Origin: Niveibacterium sp. SC-1
GTDB taxonomy: Bacteria; Pseudomonadota; Gammaproteobacteria; Burkholderiales; Rhodocyclaceae
Direction: 5' to 3'
Length of the DNA: 64,000 nt
Assembly (NCBI RefSeq): GCF_038235435.1
Contig: NZ_CP151275.1
Span: 186,001-250,000, forward strand
Of this stretch, positions 63,259-64,000 are shown in pieces. Below the pieces are notes generated by a model that searched no databases, was not told where the DNA came from, and saw only the letters and a list, made by a program, of their open reading frames with translations. The first letter of the stretch is position 1. Each line of letters begins with the position of its first letter. The position numbers were made by a program, and so were the translations under genes.

Positions 63259-64000
63259 TTACTCCCGGCTCTCGTTGCTGTGACGCAGCGCGAGCTGCAC
63301 GAGGATCGGGCATATGAGTTCGGAGATGAGCACGGCAGCCAGCACGGTGGGAAGGACAGGGTCGATGAGGGCGCGGTCGTTCTGGCCGAGATAGCTCGTC
63401 AGTACCAGCGCGGTGGCCGAGAAGGGCGTCAGCGTGACCGCAAGCGCGGCGGCCTGGCGCAACGAGAGTGCGCCACGACCAGAACTCGCGAAGACCGCGC
63501 CGAACTTGGCCAGCGTGCGCGCCGCGATCAGCGCCACCGCCAGAATCCCGCCGGCGAAGAGCGCGTCCCACTGGATCTGCACACCGTTGAGGATGAAGAG
63601 CAGGATCACCAGCAAACCGCCGGCAGTGCCGAAGTGGCGCGGCAGCAGCAGCGGCCGCGGATTGGCGTTGCGCAGCACGATGCCGGCCATCAGCGGCGGG
63701 AGCAGCGGTGGCAGTGCCGCCAGATGCAAGGCCGCGAAGAACACCAGCAGCACGGCGAAGAGCAATGCGACGCCGTGCTCTTCGGCGAGGTTGGCGAAGC
63801 GGCGCAGACGGCTGAAGGACCAGGCCATGAGCGCGCCGACGAGCAGCGAGCCGAGCAGCAGGTAGGCCGCGTTGCCAAGCGGACGGATCCAGCCCAGGCC
63901 TACGTCCTGAGGTGCGAAGCCGGCGATGAGCTTGACCAGTACGATCGAGATGATGGTGTTGATCGCCGTGAGGCTCAACATGCGTTCGGTGACCTGGCCT
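63259..64000 (-). CDS. CPA2-type cation:proton antiporter (N-terminus outside window)
   Basis: The frame stays open to the last base, with residues before the internal Met (GQVTERMLSLTAINTIIS), so the gene begins beyond the window. The visible about 247 residues contain roughly eight hydrophobic segments and a KefB/CPA2-like pattern. No TrkA-N domain follows; the protein ends after the membrane part. First visible gene of the operon with the YbdK-type ligase. Confidence 0.83.
   Translation of the reverse strand, partial: GQVTERMLSLTAINTIISIVLVKLIAGFAPQDVGLGWIRPLGNAAYLLLGSLLVGALMAWSFSRLRRFANLAEEHGVALLFAVLLVFFAALHLAALPPLLPPLMAGIVLRNANPRPLLLPRHFGTAGGLLVILLFILNGVQIQWDALFAGGILAVALIAARTLAKFGAVFASSGRGALSLRQAAALAVTLTPFSATALVLTSYLGQNDRALIDPVLPTVLAAVLISELICPILVQLALRHSNESRE

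Overview
The window is a dense, GC-rich chromosomal segment of a betaproteobacterium. Gene families and gene order (fmt/def facing lysM-dprA-smg-topB; htpX, rsmB and an NtrY/NtrX-like pair; lptB-rpoN-hpf-ptsN-hprK; thiS-thiG-trmB) point to the Rhodocyclales or a close relative. This placement is inferred from gene content and order; no 16S gene is present. Almost all of the sequence is ordinary housekeeping DNA with short spacers and many 4-bp ATGA/TTGA gene overlaps.

Layout. 1-3.2 kb: the 3' end of a branched-chain amino acid ABC importer operon (livH-M-G-F). 3.2-11.5 kb, minus strand: an NtrX-like regulator with a degenerate AAA+ domain, an NtrY-like kinase, a DUF4390 protein, rsmB, a DUF3293 protein, htpX, fmt, def. 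11.7-20 kb, plus strand: a LysM protein, dprA, smg, topB, a PotD-like binding protein, a DUF924 protein, a membrane/TPR protein. 20-26.6 kb, minus strand: a HAD phosphatase, a rhomboid protease, a DinB protein, metF, tlyA, a lipoprotein and ahcY, the last preceded by a clear S-adenosylhomocysteine riboswitch. 26.7-36.5 kb: a membrane-anchored C13 (legumain-like) peptidase, an SDR, dsbA, a SPOR protein, ubiB, a sodium:solute symporter, a VanZ-like protein, mutY, a Lon-N protein. 36.6-45.1 kb: recA-recX-lptB-rpoN-hpf-ptsN-hprK, a PsiF-repeat protein, cutA, dsbD. 45.2-47.3 kb, minus strand: a candidate small RNA, trmB, thiG, thiS.

The outstanding region is 47.5-50.3 kb. A tRNA-Gly(CCC) gene with a good promoter is split in its anticodon stem, between tRNA positions 40 and 41, by a complete 2.6-kb group II intron. 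The intron has a GTGCG 5' end, an EBS1 loop perfectly complementary to the 5' exon, an intact RT/maturase/HNH ORF, domain V, and domain VI with a bulged A. Just upstream of the maturase ORF the intron carries a second, complete and sequence-divergent tRNA-Gly gene with the same CCC anticodon. Its anticodon stem differs exactly where the intron recognises its target. The simplest reading is an intron that disrupts a tRNA gene and supplies a target-resistant replacement: a cargo tRNA acting as antidote. I know of no described system of this kind.

50.3-64 kb: a flavin reductase, a pirin, a diheme cytochrome c lipoprotein, tRNA-Arg(CCG), a GGDEF/EAL protein paired with a periplasmic binding protein, a glyoxalase II-like hydrolase that seems to need a CTG start, an OmpR-type regulator and soluble histidine kinase flanking an inverted mscL, an AsmA-like protein, a C26 amidohydrolase, a YbdK-type carboxylate-amine ligase, and a CPA2-type antiporter cut by the window end.
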